NCBI GenBank assembly: GCA_902767385.1
Contig: CACXHA010000073.1
Location: forward strand, 1 to 8,517
Direction: 5' to 3'
Origin: an uncultured Elusimicrobium sp.
GTDB taxonomy: Bacteria > Elusimicrobiota > Elusimicrobia > Elusimicrobiales > Elusimicrobiaceae
DNA: 8,517 nucleotides
Shown: positions 1 through 5,819 of the stretch, piece by piece
Numbering within the stretch: position 1 is the stretch's first letter
How the letters are laid out: every line of letters starts with the position of its first letter
Notes under the pieces: generated by a model
Told to the model about the DNA's origin: nothing
Seen by the model: the letters and a program-made list of their open reading frames with translations, nothing else
Database searches by the model: none
Translations under genes and position numbers: made by a program

Positions 1-133
1 CAAAGGCATTAGCACCCGTGGCGGGGCCGAAGGGGTGGGGAAATCTACCACCGGGGCCGTCGTAACCACGATTGTGCTTATTTTGGTACTGGATTACTTT
101 TTAACCGCCATTTTAACGGCGTTTGGGATTTAA
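1..133 (+). CDS. mlaE: MlaE-type ABC lipid transporter permease, C-terminal fragment
   Basis: Only the last 43 codons are present, read from base 2 to the TAA at 131-133; the 5' part lies outside the window. MlaE is the inner-membrane permease of the Mla phospholipid transporter and works as a dimer with the MlaF ATPase and MlaD. The fragment shows the family's typical end: a Gly-rich segment (RGGAEGVGKSTTGAVV) followed by a last hydrophobic helix (TTIVLILVLDYFLTAIL) and a very short tail. The call rests on this C-terminal pattern and on mlaF starting one base after the stop, followed by mlaD, the usual operon order. The GVGKST string is not a nucleotide-binding loop here; it lies in the permease loop before the last helix. 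Confidence 0.88.
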   Translation, partial: KGISTRGGAEGVGKSTTGAVVTTIVLILVLDYFLTAILTAFGI

Positions 134-134
134 G

Positions 135-899
135 ATGATAGAAATTATCCACTTAAAAAAATCGTTTGGCGAAAAACACGTCCTAAAAGACGTCAGTTTA
201 AAAATCCCGCGCGGTAAAACCACCTGCATTTTGGGCGGGTCCGGCTCGGGCAAAAGTACGCTCATCAAATGTTTGGTAGGGCTTTTGCACGCTACCAGCG
301 GCAAAATTATGGTGGACGGGCACGACATTACCAAAATTAAAAACGAAATGCGCCTAGCCGCAGTGCGCCGCAAATTTGGGTATTTGTTCCAGGAAGGGGC
401 GCTGTTTGACTCCATGACCGTAGGCGAAAACGTGACTTTTGGCCTTAAATATTTGACCGACGTGCCTGAGCAAGATTACCCCAAAATTATCCGGGAAAAA
501 CTGGCGCTGGTGGGCTTGCAGCCCGACGTAGCCCAGTTAAACCCCAGCGAACTTTCCGGCGGTATGAAAAAGCGCGTGTCTTTGGCGCGCGTGCTAGCCG
601 TAGAGCCGGAAGTGATTTTGTACGACGAGCCGACCACCGGCTTGGACCCCATTATGTCCGACATTATTAGCGACCTGATTATTGACTTAAAAAACAAGTT
701 AGGGGTTACGTCGGTAGTGATTACGCACGATATGCACTCGGCCTTTAAGATTGCCGACTATATTGCTTTTTTGTATGAAGGAAATATTTTGCTACACGGT
801 ACGCCGGAGGAATTTAGAAAGACGGATAACCCGTACGTCAAGCAGTTTGTGACCGGTTCGAGTAAAGGGCCGATTCAAATGAAACTGCGCGCGGAATGA
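135..899 (+). CDS. mlaF: MlaF-type ABC transporter ATPase (phospholipid/MCE transporter)
   Basis: Complete 254-aa ABC ATPase that would power lipid transport by MlaE-MlaD at the inner face of the cytoplasmic membrane. All motifs are intact: Walker A GGSGSGKST (34-42), Q-loop Gln86 in YLFQEGALFDSMTV, signature LSGGM (140-144), Walker B VILYDEP with catalytic Glu165, D-loop GLDP (169-172) and switch His198. FQEGALFDSMTV and LSGGMKKRV are hallmarks of the MCE-transporter ATPase subfamily and separate it from amino-acid or lipoprotein ABC ATPases. ATG 135 is preferred over the in-frame TTG at 123, because TTG would overlap mlaE by 11 nt and add four residues before the conserved start (MIEIIHLKKSF). 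The one-base gap from mlaE implies translational coupling. A palindromic repeat begins right at the stop codon. Confidence 0.95.
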   Translation: MIEIIHLKKSFGEKHVLKDVSLKIPRGKTTCILGGSGSGKSTLIKCLVGLLHATSGKIMVDGHDITKIKNEMRLAAVRRKFGYLFQEGALFDSMTVGENVTFGLKYLTDVPEQDYPKIIREKLALVGLQPDVAQLNPSELSGGMKKRVSLARVLAVEPEVILYDEPTTGLDPIMSDIISDLIIDLKNKLGVTSVVITHDMHSAFKIADYIAFLYEGNILLHGTPEEFRKTDNPYVKQFVTGSSKGPIQMKLRAE

Positions 900-928
900 G
901 ATGCTGAGCAGAAACACCTCAGCATGAC
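899..928 (-). repeat. Palindromic element, type A copy 1 (GCTGAG stem)
   Basis: 8-bp stem ATGCTGAG (901-908) / CTCAGCAT (918-925) with a 9-nt loop. On the minus strand it reads GTC-AT-stem-loop-stem-ATCT. It is identical over its 30-nt core to the copies at 989-1018 and 1037-1066, and similarity runs about 10 nt further (ACAAyArAAA). It starts on the last base of the mlaF stop codon. Confidence 0.9.
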
Positions 929-940
929 AACAGAAATAGA

Positions 941-977
941 GTGTCATCCTGAAAGGTTGTTGTTCAGGATCTCTACC
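941..977 (+). repeat. Palindromic element, type C (CCTGAA stem)
   Basis: Stem ATCCTGAA (946-953) / TTCAGGAT (963-970) with the 9-nt loop AGGTTGTTG, flanked by GTC on the left and CTC on the right. It lies between type A copies 1 and 2 in the opposite orientation. Geometry and flanks match the type A and B elements, but the stem sequence differs. Confidence 0.85.
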
Positions 978-988
978 TTGAAAGGAAT

Positions 989-1018
989 AGATGCTGAGCA
1001 GAAACACCTCAGCATGAC
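989..1018 (-). repeat. Palindromic element, type A copy 2
   Basis: Exact copy of the 30-nt core at 899-928, with stem 991-998 / 1008-1015 and a 9-nt loop. It is in the same orientation as copies 1 and 3 and is followed by the same A-rich tail. Confidence 0.9.
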
Positions 1019-1036
1019 AACAAAAATAATAGGAGT

Positions 1037-1066
1037 AGATGCTGAGCAGAAACACCTCAGCATGAC
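1037..1066 (-). repeat. Palindromic element, type A copy 3, just upstream of mlaD
   Basis: Exact third copy (stem 1039-1046 / 1056-1063). It ends 11 nt before the mlaD ATG at 1078. A Shine-Dalgarno-like AGGAG (1031-1035) lies immediately before it, so the element separates the only good SD from the mlaD start. Confidence 0.9.
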
Positions 1067-1077
1067 AATAGAAAACT

Positions 1078-2352
1078 ATGAAAGCAGAAACAAAGTTGGG
1101 AATTTTTACTGTACTAGGGTTAATACTCTTTGGGTTTTCACTGTACTTTTTGGGCGGACTTTCCGTCACAAAGACCTACGACATCAACATTAAGTTTGAT
1201 GACGTTTCCGGCTTGCCGGTTAAAGCGCCTGTTAAACTGGCGGGGGTGGAAGTAGGGAAAGTCAAAAAGATTAAAATTGAAGGCGAGGACGTGATTGTGG
1301 TGGCCGAAATTCACGACGGGGTAGCCATTCGCCAGGGCGCACAGTTTAGCGTAGTGATGACCGGGATTATCGGCAGCAAATACTTAAAGGTAGTGCAGGG
1401 CCGTCCGGGCGCGCCGCTCATTACACCTAATTCCTATATCGCCGGGCTTAACGACGTACCGATGGACGTGATGATTACGCAAACCATGTCTAGCGTCAAA
1501 GAATTTGTGGACAGCGTCAACAACCACGGTATGCTGGGCGACCAACTCAACCAAACCATGGCCCAACTGCGCGAGCTTTCCACCAACTTAAACCAAATGA
1601 TTGCGTCCATGCAACCCTACTTAAATTCTTCCGTGCAAAATTTGGACGTTGCCGTAGAACATTTGACCAATTTGCTCGCCAGCATTGACCGAGGCGACGG
1701 GGTCATCGGCAGTATGCTCAAAGATGAGCAAATGAAGGAAGAAGTCAAACAAACAGTGGCTGATTTACGCACCACTATGGCCGAAGTAAAAACGGTGGTA
1801 GGTAAAATGGGTAAATTCCAAGTGTACTGGGATTATGATTTCTTCTATATGCCTAAACCTGCGTTGTCCACTAGCGACCTAGGGGTAGATATTTACACGC
1901 CTAGCGGTTACACGTTCTACCACGCCGGTATGGCTAACTTGGGCAACAAGGACGACCGCGTCAAAGAAGACGATTACATTGAACGTAATAAACTAGACGT
2001 GCGTTTGGGGCTTTACAACCACTGGGCTAAATTCTCTGCCGGTATGATCCGTGGGGCAGGCGGGGTGGCTTTAGAGCTGCGTCCCTTCCACGATAAAGAG
2101 TTCTTAAACCGCTTTACATTTACTGGCGAGCTGAGTGATTGGGGTCGCGACCGCGAAATTAATCACCGCAACTTCACTAAACCCAACTTAAGTTACGGGG
2201 TGGACTTCCGCTTCAACAAATACTTTAGTGTGGGTGCCTGGGCACGTGACGCGCTGGAAACCAACAACTTTGCTATCCGCGCCAACGTGGCCTTTAACGA
2301 CCAAGATATCTCGTCGTTCTTTGGCTTAGCGGCGGTAGCAGGAACCAAATAA
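1078..2352 (+). CDS. mlaD: MlaD-type MCE protein with C-terminal beta-barrel-like domain
   Basis: 424-aa MCE-domain subunit of the Mla lipid transporter. Order seen: one N-terminal membrane anchor (about 8-28), an MCE domain (about 33-108, with VSGLPVKAPVKLAGVEVGKV and GSKYLKVVQG), a long helical stretch (about 133-246) and a beta-rich, aromatic-rich C-terminal domain (about 247-424) with alternating polar/apolar strands such as KLDVRLGLYNHWAKFSAGMI and YFSVGAWARDAL. E. coli MlaD is under half this length and lacks the last part. An MlaD with MCE, helical segment and outer-membrane barrel has been described in the diderm Firmicute Veillonella parvula as a trans-envelope bridge; I infer the same architecture here. 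ATG 1078 is the first possible start, because an in-frame TAG sits at 1069-1071, yet no good SD is close. The stop overlaps the radA start (TAATG). Confidence 0.9.
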   Translation: MKAETKLGIFTVLGLILFGFSLYFLGGLSVTKTYDINIKFDDVSGLPVKAPVKLAGVEVGKVKKIKIEGEDVIVVAEIHDGVAIRQGAQFSVVMTGIIGSKYLKVVQGRPGAPLITPNSYIAGLNDVPMDVMITQTMSSVKEFVDSVNNHGMLGDQLNQTMAQLRELSTNLNQMIASMQPYLNSSVQNLDVAVEHLTNLLASIDRGDGVIGSMLKDEQMKEEVKQTVADLRTTMAEVKTVVGKMGKFQVYWDYDFFYMPKPALSTSDLGVDIYTPSGYTFYHAGMANLGNKDDRVKEDDYIERNKLDVRLGLYNHWAKFSAGMIRGAGGVALELRPFHDKEFLNRFTFTGELSDWGRDREINHRNFTKPNLSYGVDFRFNKYFSVGAWARDALETNNFAIRANVAFNDQDISSFFGLAAVAGTK

Positions 2353-3719
2353 TGAAATTTAAGACCGTTTACATCTGCCAACAATGCGGTTTTCAGGCCC
2401 CCAAATGGGCGGGCAAATGCCCCGATTGCGGTGCCTGGAACAGTTTGGTAGAAGAGGTCCAAGCGCAAGAAAGTAAAAAAACACCCACGCGCACGCGCAG
2501 TTTTACGTCGTTTTCCAGTGAAGTAGTTAAACTGGCAGACAGCAAAGCCGTGCGCGAAGAACGTATTTTAACCCATATTGGCGAGTTTGACCGCTTGCTA
2601 GGCGGCGGACTTGTCAAAGGGCAGCTTACGCTATTGGCCGGTGCGCCGGGCATTGGCAAAAGTACGCTCATGCTGCAAGTGGCCGCACAACTGGCGCAAA
2701 GTAAAAAAGTGCTCTATATTTCCGGCGAGGAAAGCGTCAACCAAATTGCCGGGCGCGCCGAAAGACTGGGTGTAAAGAGCGAAAACATTTTGCTGCTTTG
2801 TGAAACCGATATTCAAAAAATTGTAGAAACCGTTGAAAACCAAAACCCCGACGTGCTCATTTTAGATTCTATCCAAACCGTTTATCACCCGGAGTTTACA
2901 TCCTCGGCCGGGACCGTCGCCCAAGTGCGCGAGTGTACCAGTGAGCTTGTGCGCTTGTGCAAACCTAAAGGCATTATTACGTTTGTGCTGGGCCACGTCA
3001 CCAAAGACGGCGAACTGGCCGGCCCCAAAATTTTAGAGCACATGGTGGATAGCGTGCTTTACTTTGATACGGAAAAAGACAACGTGCTGCGCCTCTTGCG
3101 CCCGCACAAAAACCGCTTTGGCTCTACGGGGGAAATCGGCCTGTTTAAGATGACGGGACATGGCTTAGAGTCCGTGGATAACCCCAGCGAATATTTCTCG
3201 CAATCTTCGCGCGACAAGGCCCTAAAAGGCCGTGCGTACAGCTTGGTGTTAGAGGGGGCCCGCCCATTACTGACCGAAGTGCAAGCACTGGTTTCGCCCA
3301 CGCATTACCCCTATCCGCGCCGCGTGGCCACCGGGGTAGATTTAAACCGCTGTTTGGTGCTTTTTGCCGCGCTGGAAAAGCATATCGGCCTGCCGCTAGA
3401 TAACAAAGATATTTATGTCAGTTTAGCCGGGGGGGTCAAGTTAAAAGACCCGGCACTGGATTTGGCTGTTTGCGCGGCGGTGATTTCGTCTTGCAAGGAT
3501 ATTGCGATTCCGTTTGATTTTTGCTTTATGGCCGAAGTGGGTATTTTGGGTCAAGCCGCCAAAGTACCGCTAATTGACCGCCGATTAGAAGAAGCCCAAC
3601 GCCTGGGCTTTACGCGTGCGTTTTGTGCCCCGGTTACCAAACAGGAAAAAGAAAAAGTAGGCAAACTGGCGGTGGCGGAAATTGCCGACTTGAACGATTT
3701 AGCCCTCAAACTGCGCTAA
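2352..3719 (+). CDS. radA: DNA repair protein RadA (Sms), branch-migration ATPase
   Basis: Complete 455-aa RadA, the RecA-like hexameric ATPase that promotes branch migration during homologous recombination and repair in the cytoplasm. Order: N-terminal zinc finger C9-x2-C12 ... C23-x2-C26; RecA-like core with Walker A GAPGIGKS (97-104) and Walker B DVLILDSIQT (167-176); the RadA-specific KNRFG motif (253-257, HKNRFGSTGEIG); and a C-terminal Lon-protease-like domain (about 296-455, with YPRRVATGVDLNR and LAGGVKLKDPALDLAVCAAVISS). As is usual for RadA, the Lon-type catalytic Ser is absent (DLAVCAAV), so that domain should be structural. Length is normal for the family. The start codon shares a base with the mlaD stop, so it is very likely co-translated with the mla genes, an unrelated function. 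Confidence 0.98.
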   Translation: MKFKTVYICQQCGFQAPKWAGKCPDCGAWNSLVEEVQAQESKKTPTRTRSFTSFSSEVVKLADSKAVREERILTHIGEFDRLLGGGLVKGQLTLLAGAPGIGKSTLMLQVAAQLAQSKKVLYISGEESVNQIAGRAERLGVKSENILLLCETDIQKIVETVENQNPDVLILDSIQTVYHPEFTSSAGTVAQVRECTSELVRLCKPKGIITFVLGHVTKDGELAGPKILEHMVDSVLYFDTEKDNVLRLLRPHKNRFGSTGEIGLFKMTGHGLESVDNPSEYFSQSSRDKALKGRAYSLVLEGARPLLTEVQALVSPTHYPYPRRVATGVDLNRCLVLFAALEKHIGLPLDNKDIYVSLAGGVKLKDPALDLAVCAAVISSCKDIAIPFDFCFMAEVGILGQAAKVPLIDRRLEEAQRLGFTRAFCAPVTKQEKEKVGKLAVAEIADLNDLALKLR

Positions 3720-3725
3720 GGGGAG
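3718..3725 (+). promoter_or_regulatory. Shine-Dalgarno for the 200-aa envelope protein
   Basis: AAGGGGAG lies 5 nt upstream of ATG 3731 and overlaps the radA stop. It fixes ATG 3731 as the start rather than the in-frame GTG at 3623, which would extend the protein backwards through radA and bury the signal peptide. Confidence 0.8.
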
Positions 3726-3730
3726 AAAGT

Positions 3731-4333
3731 ATGAAAAAAATAGGATTAAGTGTTTTGTGTTTACTTACGCTATGCGTAGGAATTGCTCAGGCAGATTTAA
3801 TATCCCCCAGAAGGGGAGGTGGAGCGAGAGGTTTGTCCGAATCGCAACGTTGGAAAAGATGTGAGGAAATGACGCAGGCGATGCCTGCGCCAACCATATA
3901 CCGGATTCCTGCGGTGTGGACGGAGTGGGCTAATTTGAATTGTGATGCCCGTATGAGCAGGTACTTTTCCACTTATCCACCGCAACAACTTTTAGAGGTG
4001 TGCGCTAAAATAAGCGCTTCGCAAGAAGGGGTGTTTTATGTGTTTCGGCAAACGTGGCAAACTTTAAATTGTGCCTATCGTTTACAAGAAGCTACCCCCA
4101 AAAATCCGCCTGCCCCCAAACAAGAAGAAATTAAAAAAGATAAACCGGTTGTAAAAAAATCTCCCCAGGTTGCCCGTCCTGTTGCCGCTGTTTCCCGTCC
4201 TGTTGCCGCTAACCAACCGCCTCATCAAGCGGCTACGCAGCACACGGGAAGTACCTATGTAGTTGCTGGATTATTGGTATTGTTGCTTTGCGTAGCGGCG
4301 TTTGTTTTGTTGTGGCGCGTACGCAAAAAATAA
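3731..4333 (+). CDS. Signal-peptide protein with duplicated Cys-pair motif and C-terminal membrane anchor (unknown function)
   Basis: I do not recognise this 200-aa protein. It has a Sec signal peptide (1-21, ending GIAQA|D), a soluble part with four cysteines (44, 71, 91, 114), a Lys/Pro/Ala-rich linker (about 122-172) with a short repeat (RPVAAVS / RPVAAN), and a C-terminal transmembrane helix (about 175-195) followed by RVRKK. Positive charges after the helix suggest the folded part faces the periplasm and the tail the cytoplasm. The Cys region looks like a tandem duplication: both halves run from a Cys to W-x2-LNC-x2-R (W66-R74, W109-R117), with Cys-Cys spacings of 27 and 23, so two disulfides (44-71, 91-114) are plausible. 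It starts 11 nt after radA and is followed 24 nt later by an MFS-like gene. No PEP-CTERM or LPXTG signal is seen. Confidence 0.85.
   Translation: MKKIGLSVLCLLTLCVGIAQADLISPRRGGGARGLSESQRWKRCEEMTQAMPAPTIYRIPAVWTEWANLNCDARMSRYFSTYPPQQLLEVCAKISASQEGVFYVFRQTWQTLNCAYRLQEATPKNPPAPKQEEIKKDKPVVKKSPQVARPVAAVSRPVAANQPPHQAATQHTGSTYVVAGLLVLLLCVAAFVLLWRVRKK
4173..4210 (+). repeat. In-frame tandem duplication in the linker of the 200-aa protein
   Basis: A 17-nt unit (CCCGTCCTGTTGCCGCT) occurs at 4173-4189 and 4194-4210 with a period of 21 nt (seven codons). It encodes RPVAA twice. This is probably a slippage-type duplication in a low-complexity linker. Confidence 0.8.
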
Positions 4334-4357
4334 ATAACGTGTATTACCCGCTTCCAC

Positions 4358-5371
4358 ATGCACCCACAAGTTCTTCTTACTTACAGCTTAATCCATTTTA
4401 TAGTGGATTTTGCATGTGCGGCATTGGTATCGGCTTTGGCACTTCAACACCATGCCCCGTTATTTGCGGCCATCGTTAGTTATAACTTTTTTGCGTTTTT
4501 TATGCAAATGCCCTTGGGAATTATCGCCGACAAATTAAATAAAAATGCATGGGTGGCGGCTGGCGGATGCCTGTTTGTACTGGGAGCGTTTGCCTTGCAA
4601 GCGTGGCCGTTTGAAGCGTGTGTGGTGGCGGGAATTGGCAACGCCTTGTTTCACTTGGGCGGGGGAATTGACGTGTTAAACCTTAGTCACAAGCGTGCCG
4701 CACCGGTGGGAATTTTTGTTTCTACCGGAGCCCTTGGATTATTTTTGGGTACAAATAGGACGCAATCCCTTTTGTTTGTGGCAGCACTACTACTATTAAG
4801 TGCGTGCTTACTAATTTGCCTGGCGGTACGCATGCGCGGGAAATTAAGCAATTTACCCATGATATTTCCAACTATCACTGCGGGAAAATTGCTAGTAGCG
4901 GTGGGATTAATTGCCACGGTTTGTTTGCGTAGTTACGTGGGGGGGATTACTGCCTTTGCATGGAAAGCGCACTACGCTCTTGCTTTTGTGGCGGTATGCA
5001 GCATAGTAGTAGGCAAAATGCTAGGCGGAATAATTGCAGACAAAGCGGGTTTTGTGCGCACCGCTGCGATTTCTTTGGGAGTATCTGCGGTGTTATTTGT
5101 GTTTGCGTTTAAGAGCCCGCTTGCCGGCTTTATCGCTTTAGTATGTTTTAATATGACCATGCCCCTTACCCTAACTGCGCTTGCCAACTTGATGCCCCAT
5201 AATAAAGGGTTTTCTTTTGGGATTTTGACGGCTGCGTTATTTGTGGGGTTTGTGCCCTGTTTTGGGGGCGTTGGCGTGCTCGCTTCACCCGTTGGGCTGT
5301 GTATGTTAAGCGTGCTTTCGGCGGTGCTACTAATTCCTGCACTTTATTGGGGGGGAAAGTATGCTCGCTAG
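4358..5371 (+). CDS. Compact MFS-like transporter (substrate unknown)
   Basis: 337-aa, almost wholly hydrophobic protein with roughly 10-12 transmembrane helices. The two halves look related: GIIADKLNKN (54-63) and GGIIADKAGF (223-232) both resemble MFS motif A in the loop after helix 2 of each half, the pseudo-symmetry expected of a major facilitator. Helix 1 has HFIVDF (13-18) and helix 4 has GIGNALFHLGGG (92-103), recalling the fosmidomycin-resistance-like branch, but the protein is shorter than the usual 390-420 aa. I cannot assign a substrate. ATG 4358 is the first possible start: an in-frame TAA lies at 4331-4333 with no ATG, GTG or TTG between. No clear SD precedes it, so it may rely on coupling to the gene 24 nt upstream. 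A G7 run sits at 5349-5355 near its 3' end. Confidence 0.82.
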   Translation: MHPQVLLTYSLIHFIVDFACAALVSALALQHHAPLFAAIVSYNFFAFFMQMPLGIIADKLNKNAWVAAGGCLFVLGAFALQAWPFEACVVAGIGNALFHLGGGIDVLNLSHKRAAPVGIFVSTGALGLFLGTNRTQSLLFVAALLLLSACLLICLAVRMRGKLSNLPMIFPTITAGKLLVAVGLIATVCLRSYVGGITAFAWKAHYALAFVAVCSIVVGKMLGGIIADKAGFVRTAAISLGVSAVLFVFAFKSPLAGFIALVCFNMTMPLTLTALANLMPHNKGFSFGILTAALFVGFVPCFGGVGVLASPVGLCMLSVLSAVLLIPALYWGGKYAR

Positions 5372-5699
5372 TATTGTAATTTCGCTTGTGCTTACCCTTA
5401 TTATTGAATTAAGTGTGTTGTGGCTGCTGGGCTTGCGCGGACGCAAAAATTACCACATAGCCGTTTATGCCAATATGCTAACCAATCCCCCGGTAGTATT
5501 TGCAGCCCATTTGGCGTTTATTTTTTACCCGTCTTATGCTTGGTTTATCATCGGTTTTTTGGAAATCATCCTGGCATTTTTTGTAGAGGCGGTCATTTAC
5601 CACAAATTTTTAACCTATCGCTTACTCAGCCCGTGGGTATTGTCGCTAATTGCTAATTTAATTTCGTTTGAAACCGGGCTTGTGTTGGGCTATTTTTGA
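5361..5699 (+). CDS. Small four-helix integral membrane protein (unknown function)
   Basis: 112-aa protein with four predicted transmembrane helices (about 3-24, 40-57, 60-79, 91-110) and little outside the membrane. Acidic residues fall inside predicted helices (E16, E68, E76, E104), which is unusual for a simple structural protein and could mark ion or substrate coupling or helix pairing; that is inference. I do not recognise the family. The start overlaps the 3' end of the MFS-like gene by 11 nt, and GGGGGAAAG (5351-5359) serves as a plausible SD, so translation should be coupled and the two proteins may act as a pair. A hairpin with a T-rich tail follows 24 nt after the stop, making this the likely last gene of the operon. 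Confidence 0.8.
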   Translation: MLASIVISLVLTLIIELSVLWLLGLRGRKNYHIAVYANMLTNPPVVFAAHLAFIFYPSYAWFIIGFLEIILAFFVEAVIYHKFLTYRLLSPWVLSLIANLISFETGLVLGYF

Positions 5700-5722
5700 G
5701 GGATTTGGTAGGGGGAAACATA

Positions 5723-5768
5723 GGCCTTTTTTACCGAGGGTCCTAGGCCCAAAGGCCCATTTATTTTT
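5723..5768 (+). terminator. Possible Rho-independent terminator of the mla-radA-MFS operon
   Basis: Stem GGCCTTT (5723-5729) / AAAGGCC (5751-5757) is followed by a T-rich run (CATTTATTTTT, 5758-5768). The 21-nt loop and interrupted T tract make it weaker than a classical terminator. Its position after the last gene and before a new promoter supports it. Confidence 0.4.
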
Positions 5769-5781
5769 GCCAAAAATTCCC

Positions 5782-5787
5782 TATAAT
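5782..5787 (+). promoter_or_regulatory. Predicted sigma-70 -10 box for the 395-aa secreted protein
   Basis: A perfect TATAAT lies 33 nt upstream of ATG 5820. No good -35 is found at 16-18 nt spacing; the nearby TTGCCA (5767-5772) is only 9 nt away and cannot serve. Transcription would start near 5794, leaving a leader of about 26 nt. Confidence 0.5.
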
Positions 5788-5810
5788 GAAAGTGTCAGCT
5801 ACTGCTGCGT

Positions 5811-5814
5811 GAGG
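5811..5814 (+). promoter_or_regulatory. Shine-Dalgarno for the 395-aa secreted protein
   Basis: GAGG sits 5 nt before ATG 5820. An out-of-frame ATG at 5816 is too close to this SD and opens no useful frame. Confidence 0.65.
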
Positions 5815-5819
5815 TATGT

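Noticed and set aside
32..49. GVGKST, a Walker A-like string at the window start
   Set aside because: It lies in the MlaE permease loop before the last helix and in no nucleotide-binding domain.
899..1066. CRISPR-like array (three identical 30-nt repeats)
   Set aside because: The spacings differ (60 and 18 nt), one gap holds another palindrome and is not a unique spacer, and there are no cas genes. These are dispersed palindromic elements.
792..1169. Minus-strand open frame with three repeats of CHAEVFLLSI
   Set aside because: It is the translation of the palindromic repeats and overlaps mlaF and mlaD antisense. The peptide repeat merely reflects the DNA repeat; there is no RBS or family resemblance.
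924..1193. Plus-strand 89-codon frame across the repeats into mlaD
   Set aside because: Repeat-derived and out of frame with mlaD, which has convincing membrane-anchor and MCE signals in the other frame.
5767..5772. TTGCCA as a -35 box for the TATAAT at 5782
   Set aside because: The spacer is only 9 nt, far below the 16-18 nt required.
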